From positions 1 through 44,925 of the forward strand of contig NZ_BATQ01000149.1 of assembly GCF_000739635.1 (NCBI RefSeq): DNA of 44,925 nt. Reading direction: 5' to 3'. A model generated the notes under the pieces. That model saw only the letters and a program-made list of their open reading frames with translations. It made no database searches and was not told where the DNA came from. The first letter of the stretch is position 1. Each line of letters opens with the position of its first letter. The translations under genes and the position numbers were made by a program. This document shows positions 1 through 8,159 of this stretch, in pieces. This stretch comes from Verrucomicrobium sp. BvORR034. Lineage in GTDB: Bacteria; Verrucomicrobiota; Verrucomicrobiia; Verrucomicrobiales; Verrucomicrobiaceae.

Positions 1-557
1 GTAAGCCTCTTGAACCCCCAGAATTGAAAGTGCGAAACTTGACGGACACTACCCGAGCGCCCAAAGCCCCGCGCCGAACTTCCAGGGAGATTGACGCCGT
101 AGCCGTCATTCCTGGCCTGCTCGTCCTGGCTTCAGGTCAGGATGGCCCCGTTCCAAAAGCTGCCAGCCACGTGCTTCTCCTCGGAGAGCTGCAACCGCTG
201 ATATTTGAAGTCACGACGGTCGTCAGCACCTTGGACGCCCTTCAATCGCCCACTCGGCTCGACGCATTGTCAGGCGCAGGCAGGTTGACAAAATATCGCA
301 TCCTGCCTAGGTGGCGACACATAGCCAGACAAGTCGCGCATCCAACCCGGTTCGTGTGCAAGAGGCAGGTTGAAAAACACCGCTCACCCTCCCCAACGGT
401 TGCCGGGAACGAACACTGGATGGTGGCGGGACCGTGTGTTGATGCGTTCGGACGGTAAGAGAGCACGCCCAAAAAGCCCCTGCTCACGAGACACTTGTTT
501 TGGAGCCCCAATTGTCGAAAGCAGCCTGTTGGCACGGCCTGCTATGGGTTGTCACGT
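1..557. other. Region with no supported gene
   Basis: No convincing gene is visible downstream of the immunity gene. Open frames on both strands are short and show no recognisable family. A minus-strand stretch at about 132-258 reads like ordinary protein (it includes FKYQRLQLSEEKHVAG) but is closed by a stop on each side and has no start, so it could be a decayed gene end or chance. Toxin loci of this kind often trail displaced toxin tips or orphan immunity genes; nothing here can be assigned to that. Confidence 0.4.
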
Positions 558-1013
558 TTATTTATTGCGAATTTTACGCTCCAAGAATTCTGCAAAATTA
601 GCCGCGTACAGCTCGCGGTTTTTACCGAATAATCGATAAACGGGATACTCTCCACTTTCGTCCCTCACTGAGGCATCAAGTATGAAAACCTCGCCAAAAT
701 CGGTTTCGCACACGGGAATCTCGCTTGCCGCTATCGTGCCATCTTTTATGTGGGCTAGATACTTGAACACGATGTCACCACCAAAAACTTCTTCAAATTC
801 CATCTGATATATCGAGAACACCTCATCACCAGTGATCTCCCCACCTCCATAGTTCCTCAAAAACCAAAGATAACTTGGAGGGAATGGCATCCCCAATCGC
901 TGCTCTGCTTTGCGGATCCACTGATCACTCGGCGCCCCCTCGGGCTCGCCGAACTCGACCCCATTGCCGCGATGTTGCTCAATCAGAGCTGCTGTCGAAT
1001 GGAATTCTCTCAT
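558..1013 (-). CDS. SUKH (SMI1/KNR4) family immunity protein
   Basis: About 151 residues. Likely antitoxin that binds and blocks the nuclease tip of the RHS protein encoded immediately upstream. The SUKH signature is visible: an N-terminal helix pair, then I-x-x-A-E-x-x-L-G with PFPPSYLWFLRNYGGG (the 'lP.sy..fl...nGg' motif), followed by acidic strands and a C-terminal ...FAEFLERKI helix. I start it at the ATG at 1013 because residues from there match the domain and the RHS stop codon ends at 1015, leaving a 1-nt gap that suggests coupled translation. A longer frame to 1226 lies entirely inside the toxin gene and is unlikely. No clear Shine-Dalgarno. GC over 601-900 is about 48 percent by hand count, well below typical genes in the window (about 67 percent at 13441-13560), consistent with an exchanged toxin-immunity module. 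Confidence 0.85.
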   Translation of the reverse strand: MREFHSTAALIEQHRGNGVEFGEPEGAPSDQWIRKAEQRLGMPFPPSYLWFLRNYGGGEITGDEVFSIYQMEFEEVFGGDIVFKYLAHIKDGTIAASEIPVCETDFGEVFILDASVRDESGEYPVYRLFGKNRELYAANFAEFLERKIRNK

Positions 1014-1014
1014 A

Positions 1015-4000
1015 CTAAAAGTCAGCTGCGCGTTGAATCCAATACTCCGAACGCCATGTGTCGAATACTGCACGGTCAATTCCGGAAGGCAACTGCCCGG
1101 TGTTGATGTGAAGAGTATTATAGTGCATTTGATGGAATCCGCCAGCAACCTCTGCAAGTGGTCCATCGGCAGTTTGGATTGTATGGTGAAGATTAACGGC
1201 TTTCCCGTCATATCCCACAGGAGCACGACCCGTTCTCATCCGCTCAAGATTCGTTCCTTGAACGAACTTTCCACGCTCTTTCCACGTCGTCAACTGTGAA
1301 GGATTAAACAGGTCATTTCGTTGATATACCCTATGACCGTTGATAGCCTTCGGCGTCCACTTGGTGCTTAGCCACCAAGCCCCCCCATCTTTTGCAACTA
1401 TCACCTCCGCTTCAAGCCCCCAACTTGGCCAAAGCGCGTTCCTTGCCGGCAGCAACGGGGCAGTTTCCATGCTCACCGAAAGCACGTAGGGCGCAGCCTT
1501 CCTGGCACCAAAACGGAGCATGCGAGATGCAACGGCAATGCCTTTTTCGGCCGCAGCGGGGCCAACAATCTGGATCGCGTTGCTGGCAAATGCAGCATCC
1601 TCACGTTCATCCTTTGTATAGTTGAGGTAAAGGTAGTTGTTCCAATAGTCTTCACTCAGAGATCCAGCCGATCCAAAAAGCTGGAAAATTTCTGCGGTGC
1701 TCACAAGGAGATGCGCACCGATGCCCCTACTCTGATGCAGCATCCCGCCCCCTGTGGGCACCTTTGGACTTAGCCTCATCGCTATTTCATAGGATGTAGG
1801 GGCACGCTGCTCTTCAATGCTTGATCTAAGATGCTTCCCGGCAAACTCAAACTGAGTAATATCATGCCCATAGTCCATGGGGCTATCTTCAGCCAAAGGG
1901 AGGTCAAACTTTTCGAAGAGTTTTTCTGCGCCTATCCAAGGCCAAGCCATCCCCAGATAATCCCACCGGTTCACCGGATCATTCCCGCAATACCCGTACA
2001 GGTTAAACCCGCCACTCTCCCCAAGCGGATCACGGCTGATCCAGCGCCCCAGCTTCGCGCTGTAATACCTGAACCCAAAGTAGCTCAGCCCCGTCTCCGC
2101 ATCGTGGTACTTGCTCTGATAACGGAACGGGCAGGCGTTGACATCACCCGACTGACCAACCATTTCGCCATAGGGGCCGTAAGAGTATTCTGCGACGGTG
2201 CTGCCCGACGCTTTGTCCACCACCTTGGTGATATTGCCGAGACCGTCGTGGATCGGCAGCAAAATACGACCCCCTTGTTCTTCGATGGCGATCAGTCCTC
2301 CAATGCCGCCTGCACCATCCAGCGTACCGGTGATATCCAACCCCCAAACGAACCTCCTGCGCGGGAGAACGACCCCGTCCACGACTCGATCCTCAAGCAT
2401 GGGGAGCCAGCCGTCCCACAACATGGCGCTAGCCTCCACCTTGGCCGGGAGGTTTACGTACGTGCGGGTTCGAATTCTCTGCACCCGTCGCCCATCACCA
2501 TCATATTGAAAAATCAATGCCTCGCTGATGAGGTCCGCCTCCTTGCTGGTGCCGGGCTTGCGAGCCATGGAGGTAAGATGCCCCATCCCGTTCCACGAAT
2601 ACACCCACTCACTGTCCTGAACCAACCGCCCTGACCCATCATAGACGAAGCTCTCAACCAAGCCTGGCACCACCACCCATACTTGCTTGTCAGCCACCGC
2701 ATTCGTGCCGCCCGTTCCCGCTCCGGCCAAGGTCCCCCGGACCAGCATCTCCACTCGCGTCACCCCCCCGCCATTCCATTCGGGCGCCACCGGCCAGAAT
2801 GCAGAATAGGCCCCTGTGTTTTGGTTCACCGTGATTTCCTCACCCTCTACTGGTCCGAGGGGGTGAAACACTCTGACTTTCGCCCCAGCGGCAACTGACC
2901 CGCTGACCCCATACCCTCTTTGGCCGAGTTCTCGACCGGTAACTTGATCCAGTCCATTGACAAAGAATGTCACCGGGCCGCCGCCGCTCAATCGATTTCC
3001 CCGCGCATCATAGTTGTAGTTCAACGAGGTCCCGTTCCCAAGATTCGCCCCCCGCAGGCATCCATTTCCGTCATAGGTCATGCCCGACCACGACACTCCC
3101 GAATTCGAAGTTCGCGACACTCGAAGCCCTCGCGGATTATAGCCGTGACTGGAGCTCACGACTAGAAGGCCGCCACTTGTCCTGGTCCCTACAGAAGTGA
3201 GCCAGCCCCGGTTGTTGTAGCCCCATGTGGTGGTGAGATTTCCCCGAGTGCAAGTCTGCACCCGTCCAAACGCGTCGTATGTATAGGTGGCAGAAAGTGT
3301 CGATGATCCTGCGGAGGAAATTCGGCCGAAGTTGTCGTAGCCATACGTGCAACTGGACACGATTGCGTCACCCTGGCTGACACTGGCACCGTTGATCCTG
3401 CCTTTGTTGTCAGCCCCCCGCTTTACATCCCACCCAGACCAGACGCCACCCGTGTGATGCTCTTCGGAGAGTTGACCATGAAGATAGGAAAACTGTCGGC
3501 CGTCGGTCAGGCTTTGGACCTGGCGGCGCGCTCCCAAGCTGGAAAAAGTTTGCGTTACGGTGCCAACCCCAGGAAACGTTTCCGCAATCTGGTAGTTGTC
3601 TGAATGAATGGATGTTGCAATATCCAAGCCGACGCCGGAACTCGCCAACGTGCCGTCTGGTCGATAATCAAAATTCTCCACCAATGAACCGGAGGCATAG
3701 TTCTTCTTGAGCACGGCTCCGTTTGCTGCGTGGTCCACGACCAATGACCCATTGACAGAAGTGCGTGTTGTGCCGCCAGCCAGATCAACCGTCGAGGCAA
3801 GAATTGGCTCGGCGACATCCCCGCTCAACTCAGTAAAATCGCCGACTGAGTTCCTTTTCACAACTTGTGTTGTTCCGGTTACGGAATCACTCGTCGTCAC
3901 CTGGTAACCCGGCGCACCACCATACTGGAAGCTACGGTCATACCCAAGTCCAAAGCTGCGAACCATCCTGCCACTGCCGTCCCACTCCATACCGTGTGCA

Positions 4001-7000
4001 ACTCCCCCGATGGATCCTCGAACACTACGAAGCTCTCCGTTCGGATAGGCCCATTGATTCAGATCGAACGCCACTCCTCCGCTACTGCCCGAAATCCGCT
4101 TAATTCTGCCATTTTCCAGCTCGACTTGGGGTTTATCGTCTGTTGGCCCGAGCGTCTGTGTCACGAAGGTTGACGCACCAGGTGCATCAGCTTTCATCTT
4201 GGTCTGGGCAGCAGCGAGCCCCCACGGAGTGAAGGTGGATTCTCCTGTGGTGGGGTCGTAAACCGTCCTGGACACTTCGATCCAGTCTTTCCCGGCATGA
4301 GGGTTTGCTGCGTCAAATCGCAACGCGCTGTTGTCAAATATCTCCTGTATCGTGATTACTTTGTTGTCATCCACCTGATTGACTGTGCGACTACGATCGA
4401 CGCCGCCTTCGCTCACAGTGACCGTAGTCCCATTTGGCTCGTGACTTAGACGCCTGGAAATCGGTTTGAAGGACGGACCTGATCCACCCAGGTAAGTCAC
4501 GGTGTTTGCAGCATCGTTGTAAGTCCAGGTTTCCGCCAGAACGTCATCCCCGCCAGACGGGGCTGGAATCTGGCGCAGCAGGGGTCTGCCATGCCCATCA
4601 AACCAAGTTTTAGTTTCAAAATGGGAGCCATCATTCCCATCTCGAGAGACCGTGGTGGCGCACAATCTCCCCAGCCCGCCCCCATTCTCCATGATTTCCA
4701 CACTCCAGCTCGTGGCGCTCCCACGTCTGCCTAAACCGCCTTTCGAACCTGTGATCCCCCATCGTCCGTCTCCATCCAAGTCGACAGTTCGACCACCTAC
4801 CGTAACGCTTCCTCCATTTGCATTCAAGCTCATGCTGAGGCCAGAGCCTCGGGTGTCACTATGCTCTGTCAGATCGCCGAATGCGGAAAGCGTGCTCGAC
4901 ACCTGCTTGTTGCCAGGCGCGGTCATGCTGGGCTGCAGGGGGGAACTGTAGTCAAAGTGGTATGTCCCTGACCAATTGATAACTTTCTCTGGCCTGAGGA
5001 GCCAATCTGGGCTCTCCAGCACAAACGTGTTTCCAGAGGCATCCGTCCCACCACGGGGACTCCCATAGATTCTCCGCTCGCCTGAGCTTGATACGCCTTC
5101 ATTGTAATAGAGGCTGGTTTTCTCCCCCCTCTTGAGGGTATAGCCTTTAGGCGCACCCCACGCAGTAAATTCAGTCGCTTCTGCGTTGCTCAACTCCAGA
5201 TCACCTGCGGCGGAAATCCGTTTGCTCACCATTCCCCCAAACCTGTTTAAGACAGCCTTGGATTTCACCCCTCCCTGATAAAATTCCCCCCAGCCAGTCA
5301 GCTGCTCGAAGGTGCTTTCATCTTGAAGCAGTGTTCGAACAGTTTTTTCCTGATATCCGTTTGAGTACACTATGCGAGCCACTCTCGATGAGGATGCAGG
5401 ATCAAATTCGACAACGTGACTTGGATGGTCATCTACAGATACACTGTACTTTTGGAGACCTGGTTCATAGGTACCAACCTCAACCCGATATGGAATACCT
5501 CCGAGGCTGCTGACTGTCGTGTGCGACAAGCCCGTCCAAGTATGAGCCAACATATGCTGCTTCCCGTCTACTTGCGACACCTCAAAAGCAGGGAACCCGT
5601 CAGCGTCATAGGTCAGCACCGTTCCATCCCTCTCCCAGTTTGAGCCTGAATACTTGATTTCACTCGGAGTCCACCCGGTAGAATTCCACCCATTCACGGT
5701 CCACTCAGCCTCCATAGTACGCGTTTTCCCGCCAGCAGTAACAACCACCTTTTTGATAATTGGATCCGTACTGGTAAATGGATTGATCCCGCTGAAGCAT
5801 GTGATGGCGGTTTGACTTGCAACCCCATCGTAGAGACTTGTCATCAGCCACTGATTATCCCCCTCGTACTCAAAGTAGAGCGGCCTCTCGACGTCATTCT
5901 TTGAACGACAATCAGAAGGTTCCTCGATACTTGTGACTGGCACCTCGTGGTCGTAGGCACGCACCTTCCAGGTGAGTTTTGGATCTTCAGTCTCCTCGGG
6001 ATCGTCCTTTACCCGCTCCAGCCAATGACTGATCCCGTTGTCCAACACCACCAGATGATTGATGTCAGTTGCCAGACGAGGCGTCTCTTCGGGATCCGGT
6101 CCGGAGGGGTTGCATAGGGTCACTGTCTTGAACGACAAGCTTTCCGTGGGATTGTAGAATCCCCGGGCGTCCTTCTCTCCAGCGTCTTTTGCCCAGTAGA
6201 ACTTCAACTCCTTGCGATAGCTCGTCTTATACACTATCTCGACAAGCAGATCCCCCCCTTTCACCTGGCAAAGCCTCGGCTGATGCCAAGCCGCCAGATA
6301 CGCCGCGCGGCTTTCGAAGCCGCTTTGGTTCTTCTGCTGCTCCGTAAACTCCTCACTTGGCGGGAAGTCAAACGAGCCTGGTTCAACGTTGGCTACGGAA
6401 AGCGGTTTGTCATGATCCACAATCACCACATTCGGGTCCGTCTCGTAGATGACCTCAAAAGCCTCGTTCGAACCCCTCAATTTTAGCGAGCCGAATCCCG
6501 ACCAATCGCATTCCAGCCACGCTGTCTGATTACGGTCGGAAACACCTCGTCCGACGTGAACCCTCACGGGAAACTCCTCCGAGAAGACCGGCTCCACCGT
6601 GCCAATTGCATAAGGCACCACTCCGTCGTTGGCACTGGAATTTGGATAGTGATCAGTAAAATTCGGGAAACCGACGGTCTCCGTCATCAATTGGAATCCA
6701 GCACCCTGGATTGGATAGTGCTGATGTCGAGCTCCGTCAGCATCCGATGAGCCAGTCGATGACCGATAGTAGTTAACCTTTGGCAAAAGAGGCATTTCGT
6801 ATCCAAACACTTCATCAATCGTAAGGCCTTCCTCCCAGTAAAATGACATTGCCATCTCCAGTCTGCCTACAAGATCGGCATCGTCGATATAGCTCGTCCA
6901 ACCGCTATTGCCCACATTGATTTCCGGCAGGTCCATCCAGGTCATGGCGGCTTGATATGCAACTGGCCCAGTACCCGTCCCTCCGTTCTCTGCCCCCCAC

Positions 7001-8136
7001 CTTCTCGATTTGTTCTCTACGACAGAGCCGCCATTTACTTTAATCCAATGGCTACCAGGAAGCTTGGTGGGATACAAGCGACGCAGTTTTTCTCCAATGT
7101 CGCCAAACTTTCCACGACTGTAGTAGGGCACCTCGTATCTTCTTTTGTAGAGCTCCGTCTGCACTTCCAAATGAGGCGCTTCGACTTCTGGCCATACTGA
7201 TGGTTCCACCAAAGTCTCCATTCCTTCTTGAATGGTTGCGGATGTTTGAAGGTGGCCAATCTTTGTGACGCTGTCATCTGGAGCAGTCACCTGAAATGCG
7301 CCGGATTCAACTATCCAGGAAAATCCTTCTGGATCCCTGCTGAACTCAATATTGGGATCGCAGCTCACGGCGTAGCCCCGATGATCACGCTTTGTTCCAG
7401 CATTGGATTGAATGGAAAATGGAGTGGAAAGTGACCCTCCCGTTATCGCATCATACTCAAAGTATGAGCTACCAGTGTTGTCGGGGTGCACCACAGTAAC
7501 CCACCTCGCATTTTCCCACCGACTGCCGACAAAGCCTCGTTTCTGAATGACGGGCCAATTTTCAATCGCACGCAACTGGTCGACAGCCGACGCAAACCTG
7601 GGCAACTGATCGTGGAGATTTTCAGCCGTCGTTCGCCCCAATGGCGTCCACTGTACTTGCCGCGGAATACCAGTTGATTCTGTTTCAACAGTCGAGACGC
7701 TAGCTTTGGCAGCGATGTATCCAGTACGCGTCAGCCAATCCAATTCTGACCGTGCCTGCTCCAGGGCCCTCACACCCAATTTGATGGAATCGATAGCACC
7801 ATCTTCTGGAAACGGATCAAGATCTTCGGGCCAGTCAATCAGTTGTGACTCAGTGATTGGGGTTAGAGTTGGTTCTGGCTCGTTGAAGGTCGCTTCCGGA
7901 TACTCGTCCGGGGCCACGAACGTGTCCCGACGCCACTCCCAGGCCTTGTGGAGACTGTCTTCCTCAATGCGTTTGCGAATCAACAGCATCCAATGCCGTT
8001 CCTGCACTGCTCTGAGCACGGATTCGATTGTCTGAGCTGAAAGCATGGAGCTACACGCGCAAAAGATCAGGCAGAGAAGGAACCTTACATAACGTGGCGA
8101 TTGACGGGCGAAGCTGAATGAGATTGCGTTGAACAT
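1015..8136 (-). CDS. RHS-repeat polymorphic toxin with C-terminal LHH (HNH/EndoVII) nuclease
   Basis: About 2373 residues. Start taken at the ATG at 8136, which gives a clean Sec signal peptide (basic SPRYVR, then hydrophobic FLLCLIFCACSSMLSAQ); an upstream extension to 8214 would overlap the preceding gene. The first thousand or so residues are an exported beta-rich region I cannot name. YD/RHS repeats follow (YTYDAFGRVQT, WGYNNRGWL), and the conserved core ends with GLSYFGFRYYSAKLGRW and DPLGESGGFNLYGYCGND near residue 2062. The remaining 311 residues are the variable tip. Its last ~95 residues carry NLERM-x-TGRAPVGYDGK, L-H-H (residues 2316-2318, bases 1183-1191), GPLAEV, a downstream H-x-x-H pair and a YW..RAADF end, matching the LHH nuclease family of the HNH/Endo VII fold. 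Expected role: DNA-cutting effector released from the RHS shell into competitors, neutralised by the SUKH protein. No PAAR, VgrG or TcdB-type domain is visible. Confidence 0.9.
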   Translation of the reverse strand: MFNAISFSFARQSPRYVRFLLCLIFCACSSMLSAQTIESVLRAVQERHWMLLIRKRIEEDSLHKAWEWRRDTFVAPDEYPEATFNEPEPTLTPITESQLIDWPEDLDPFPEDGAIDSIKLGVRALEQARSELDWLTRTGYIAAKASVSTVETESTGIPRQVQWTPLGRTTAENLHDQLPRFASAVDQLRAIENWPVIQKRGFVGSRWENARWVTVVHPDNTGSSYFEYDAITGGSLSTPFSIQSNAGTKRDHRGYAVSCDPNIEFSRDPEGFSWIVESGAFQVTAPDDSVTKIGHLQTSATIQEGMETLVEPSVWPEVEAPHLEVQTELYKRRYEVPYYSRGKFGDIGEKLRRLYPTKLPGSHWIKVNGGSVVENKSRRWGAENGGTGTGPVAYQAAMTWMDLPEINVGNSGWTSYIDDADLVGRLEMAMSFYWEEGLTIDEVFGYEMPLLPKVNYYRSSTGSSDADGARHQHYPIQGAGFQLMTETVGFPNFTDHYPNSSANDGVVPYAIGTVEPVFSEEFPVRVHVGRGVSDRNQTAWLECDWSGFGSLKLRGSNEAFEVIYETDPNVVIVDHDKPLSVANVEPGSFDFPPSEEFTEQQKNQSGFESRAAYLAAWHQPRLCQVKGGDLLVEIVYKTSYRKELKFYWAKDAGEKDARGFYNPTESLSFKTVTLCNPSGPDPEETPRLATDINHLVVLDNGISHWLERVKDDPEETEDPKLTWKVRAYDHEVPVTSIEEPSDCRSKNDVERPLYFEYEGDNQWLMTSLYDGVASQTAITCFSGINPFTSTDPIIKKVVVTAGGKTRTMEAEWTVNGWNSTGWTPSEIKYSGSNWERDGTVLTYDADGFPAFEVSQVDGKQHMLAHTWTGLSHTTVSSLGGIPYRVEVGTYEPGLQKYSVSVDDHPSHVVEFDPASSSRVARIVYSNGYQEKTVRTLLQDESTFEQLTGWGEFYQGGVKSKAVLNRFGGMVSKRISAAGDLELSNAEATEFTAWGAPKGYTLKRGEKTSLYYNEGVSSSGERRIYGSPRGGTDASGNTFVLESPDWLLRPEKVINWSGTYHFDYSSPLQPSMTAPGNKQVSSTLSAFGDLTEHSDTRGSGLSMSLNANGGSVTVGGRTVDLDGDGRWGITGSKGGLGRRGSATSWSVEIMENGGGLGRLCATTVSRDGNDGSHFETKTWFDGHGRPLLRQIPAPSGGDDVLAETWTYNDAANTVTYLGGSGPSFKPISRRLSHEPNGTTVTVSEGGVDRSRTVNQVDDNKVITIQEIFDNSALRFDAANPHAGKDWIEVSRTVYDPTTGESTFTPWGLAAAQTKMKADAPGASTFVTQTLGPTDDKPQVELENGRIKRISGSSGGVAFDLNQWAYPNGELRSVRGSIGGVAHGMEWDGSGRMVRSFGLGYDRSFQYGGAPGYQVTTSDSVTGTTQVVKRNSVGDFTELSGDVAEPILASTVDLAGGTTRTSVNGSLVVDHAANGAVLKKNYASGSLVENFDYRPDGTLASSGVGLDIATSIHSDNYQIAETFPGVGTVTQTFSSLGARRQVQSLTDGRQFSYLHGQLSEEHHTGGVWSGWDVKRGADNKGRINGASVSQGDAIVSSCTYGYDNFGRISSAGSSTLSATYTYDAFGRVQTCTRGNLTTTWGYNNRGWLTSVGTRTSGGLLVVSSSHGYNPRGLRVSRTSNSGVSWSGMTYDGNGCLRGANLGNGTSLNYNYDARGNRLSGGGPVTFFVNGLDQVTGRELGQRGYGVSGSVAAGAKVRVFHPLGPVEGEEITVNQNTGAYSAFWPVAPEWNGGGVTRVEMLVRGTLAGAGTGGTNAVADKQVWVVVPGLVESFVYDGSGRLVQDSEWVYSWNGMGHLTSMARKPGTSKEADLISEALIFQYDGDGRRVQRIRTRTYVNLPAKVEASAMLWDGWLPMLEDRVVDGVVLPRRRFVWGLDITGTLDGAGGIGGLIAIEEQGGRILLPIHDGLGNITKVVDKASGSTVAEYSYGPYGEMVGQSGDVNACPFRYQSKYHDAETGLSYFGFRYYSAKLGRWISRDPLGESGGFNLYGYCGNDPVNRWDYLGMAWPWIGAEKLFEKFDLPLAEDSPMDYGHDITQFEFAGKHLRSSIEEQRAPTSYEIAMRLSPKVPTGGGMLHQSRGIGAHLLVSTAEIFQLFGSAGSLSEDYWNNYLYLNYTKDEREDAAFASNAIQIVGPAAAEKGIAVASRMLRFGARKAAPYVLSVSMETAPLLPARNALWPSWGLEAEVIVAKDGGAWWLSTKWTPKAINGHRVYQRNDLFNPSQLTTWKERGKFVQGTNLERMRTGRAPVGYDGKAVNLHHTIQTADGPLAEVAGGFHQMHYNTLHINTGQLPSGIDRAVFDTWRSEYWIQRAADF

Positions 8137-8159
8137 GTTAGGCGATGGTGCGGTTGCCC

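Noticed and set aside
132-258. Minus-strand peptide fragment resembling ordinary protein
   Set aside because: It is bounded by stops within about 45 codons and has no start or recognised family, so it cannot be called a gene or pseudogene.
2464-2490. tRNA T-arm-like GGTTCGAATTC
   Set aside because: It lies in the RHS coding sequence and no acceptor, D or anticodon arms can be folded around it.
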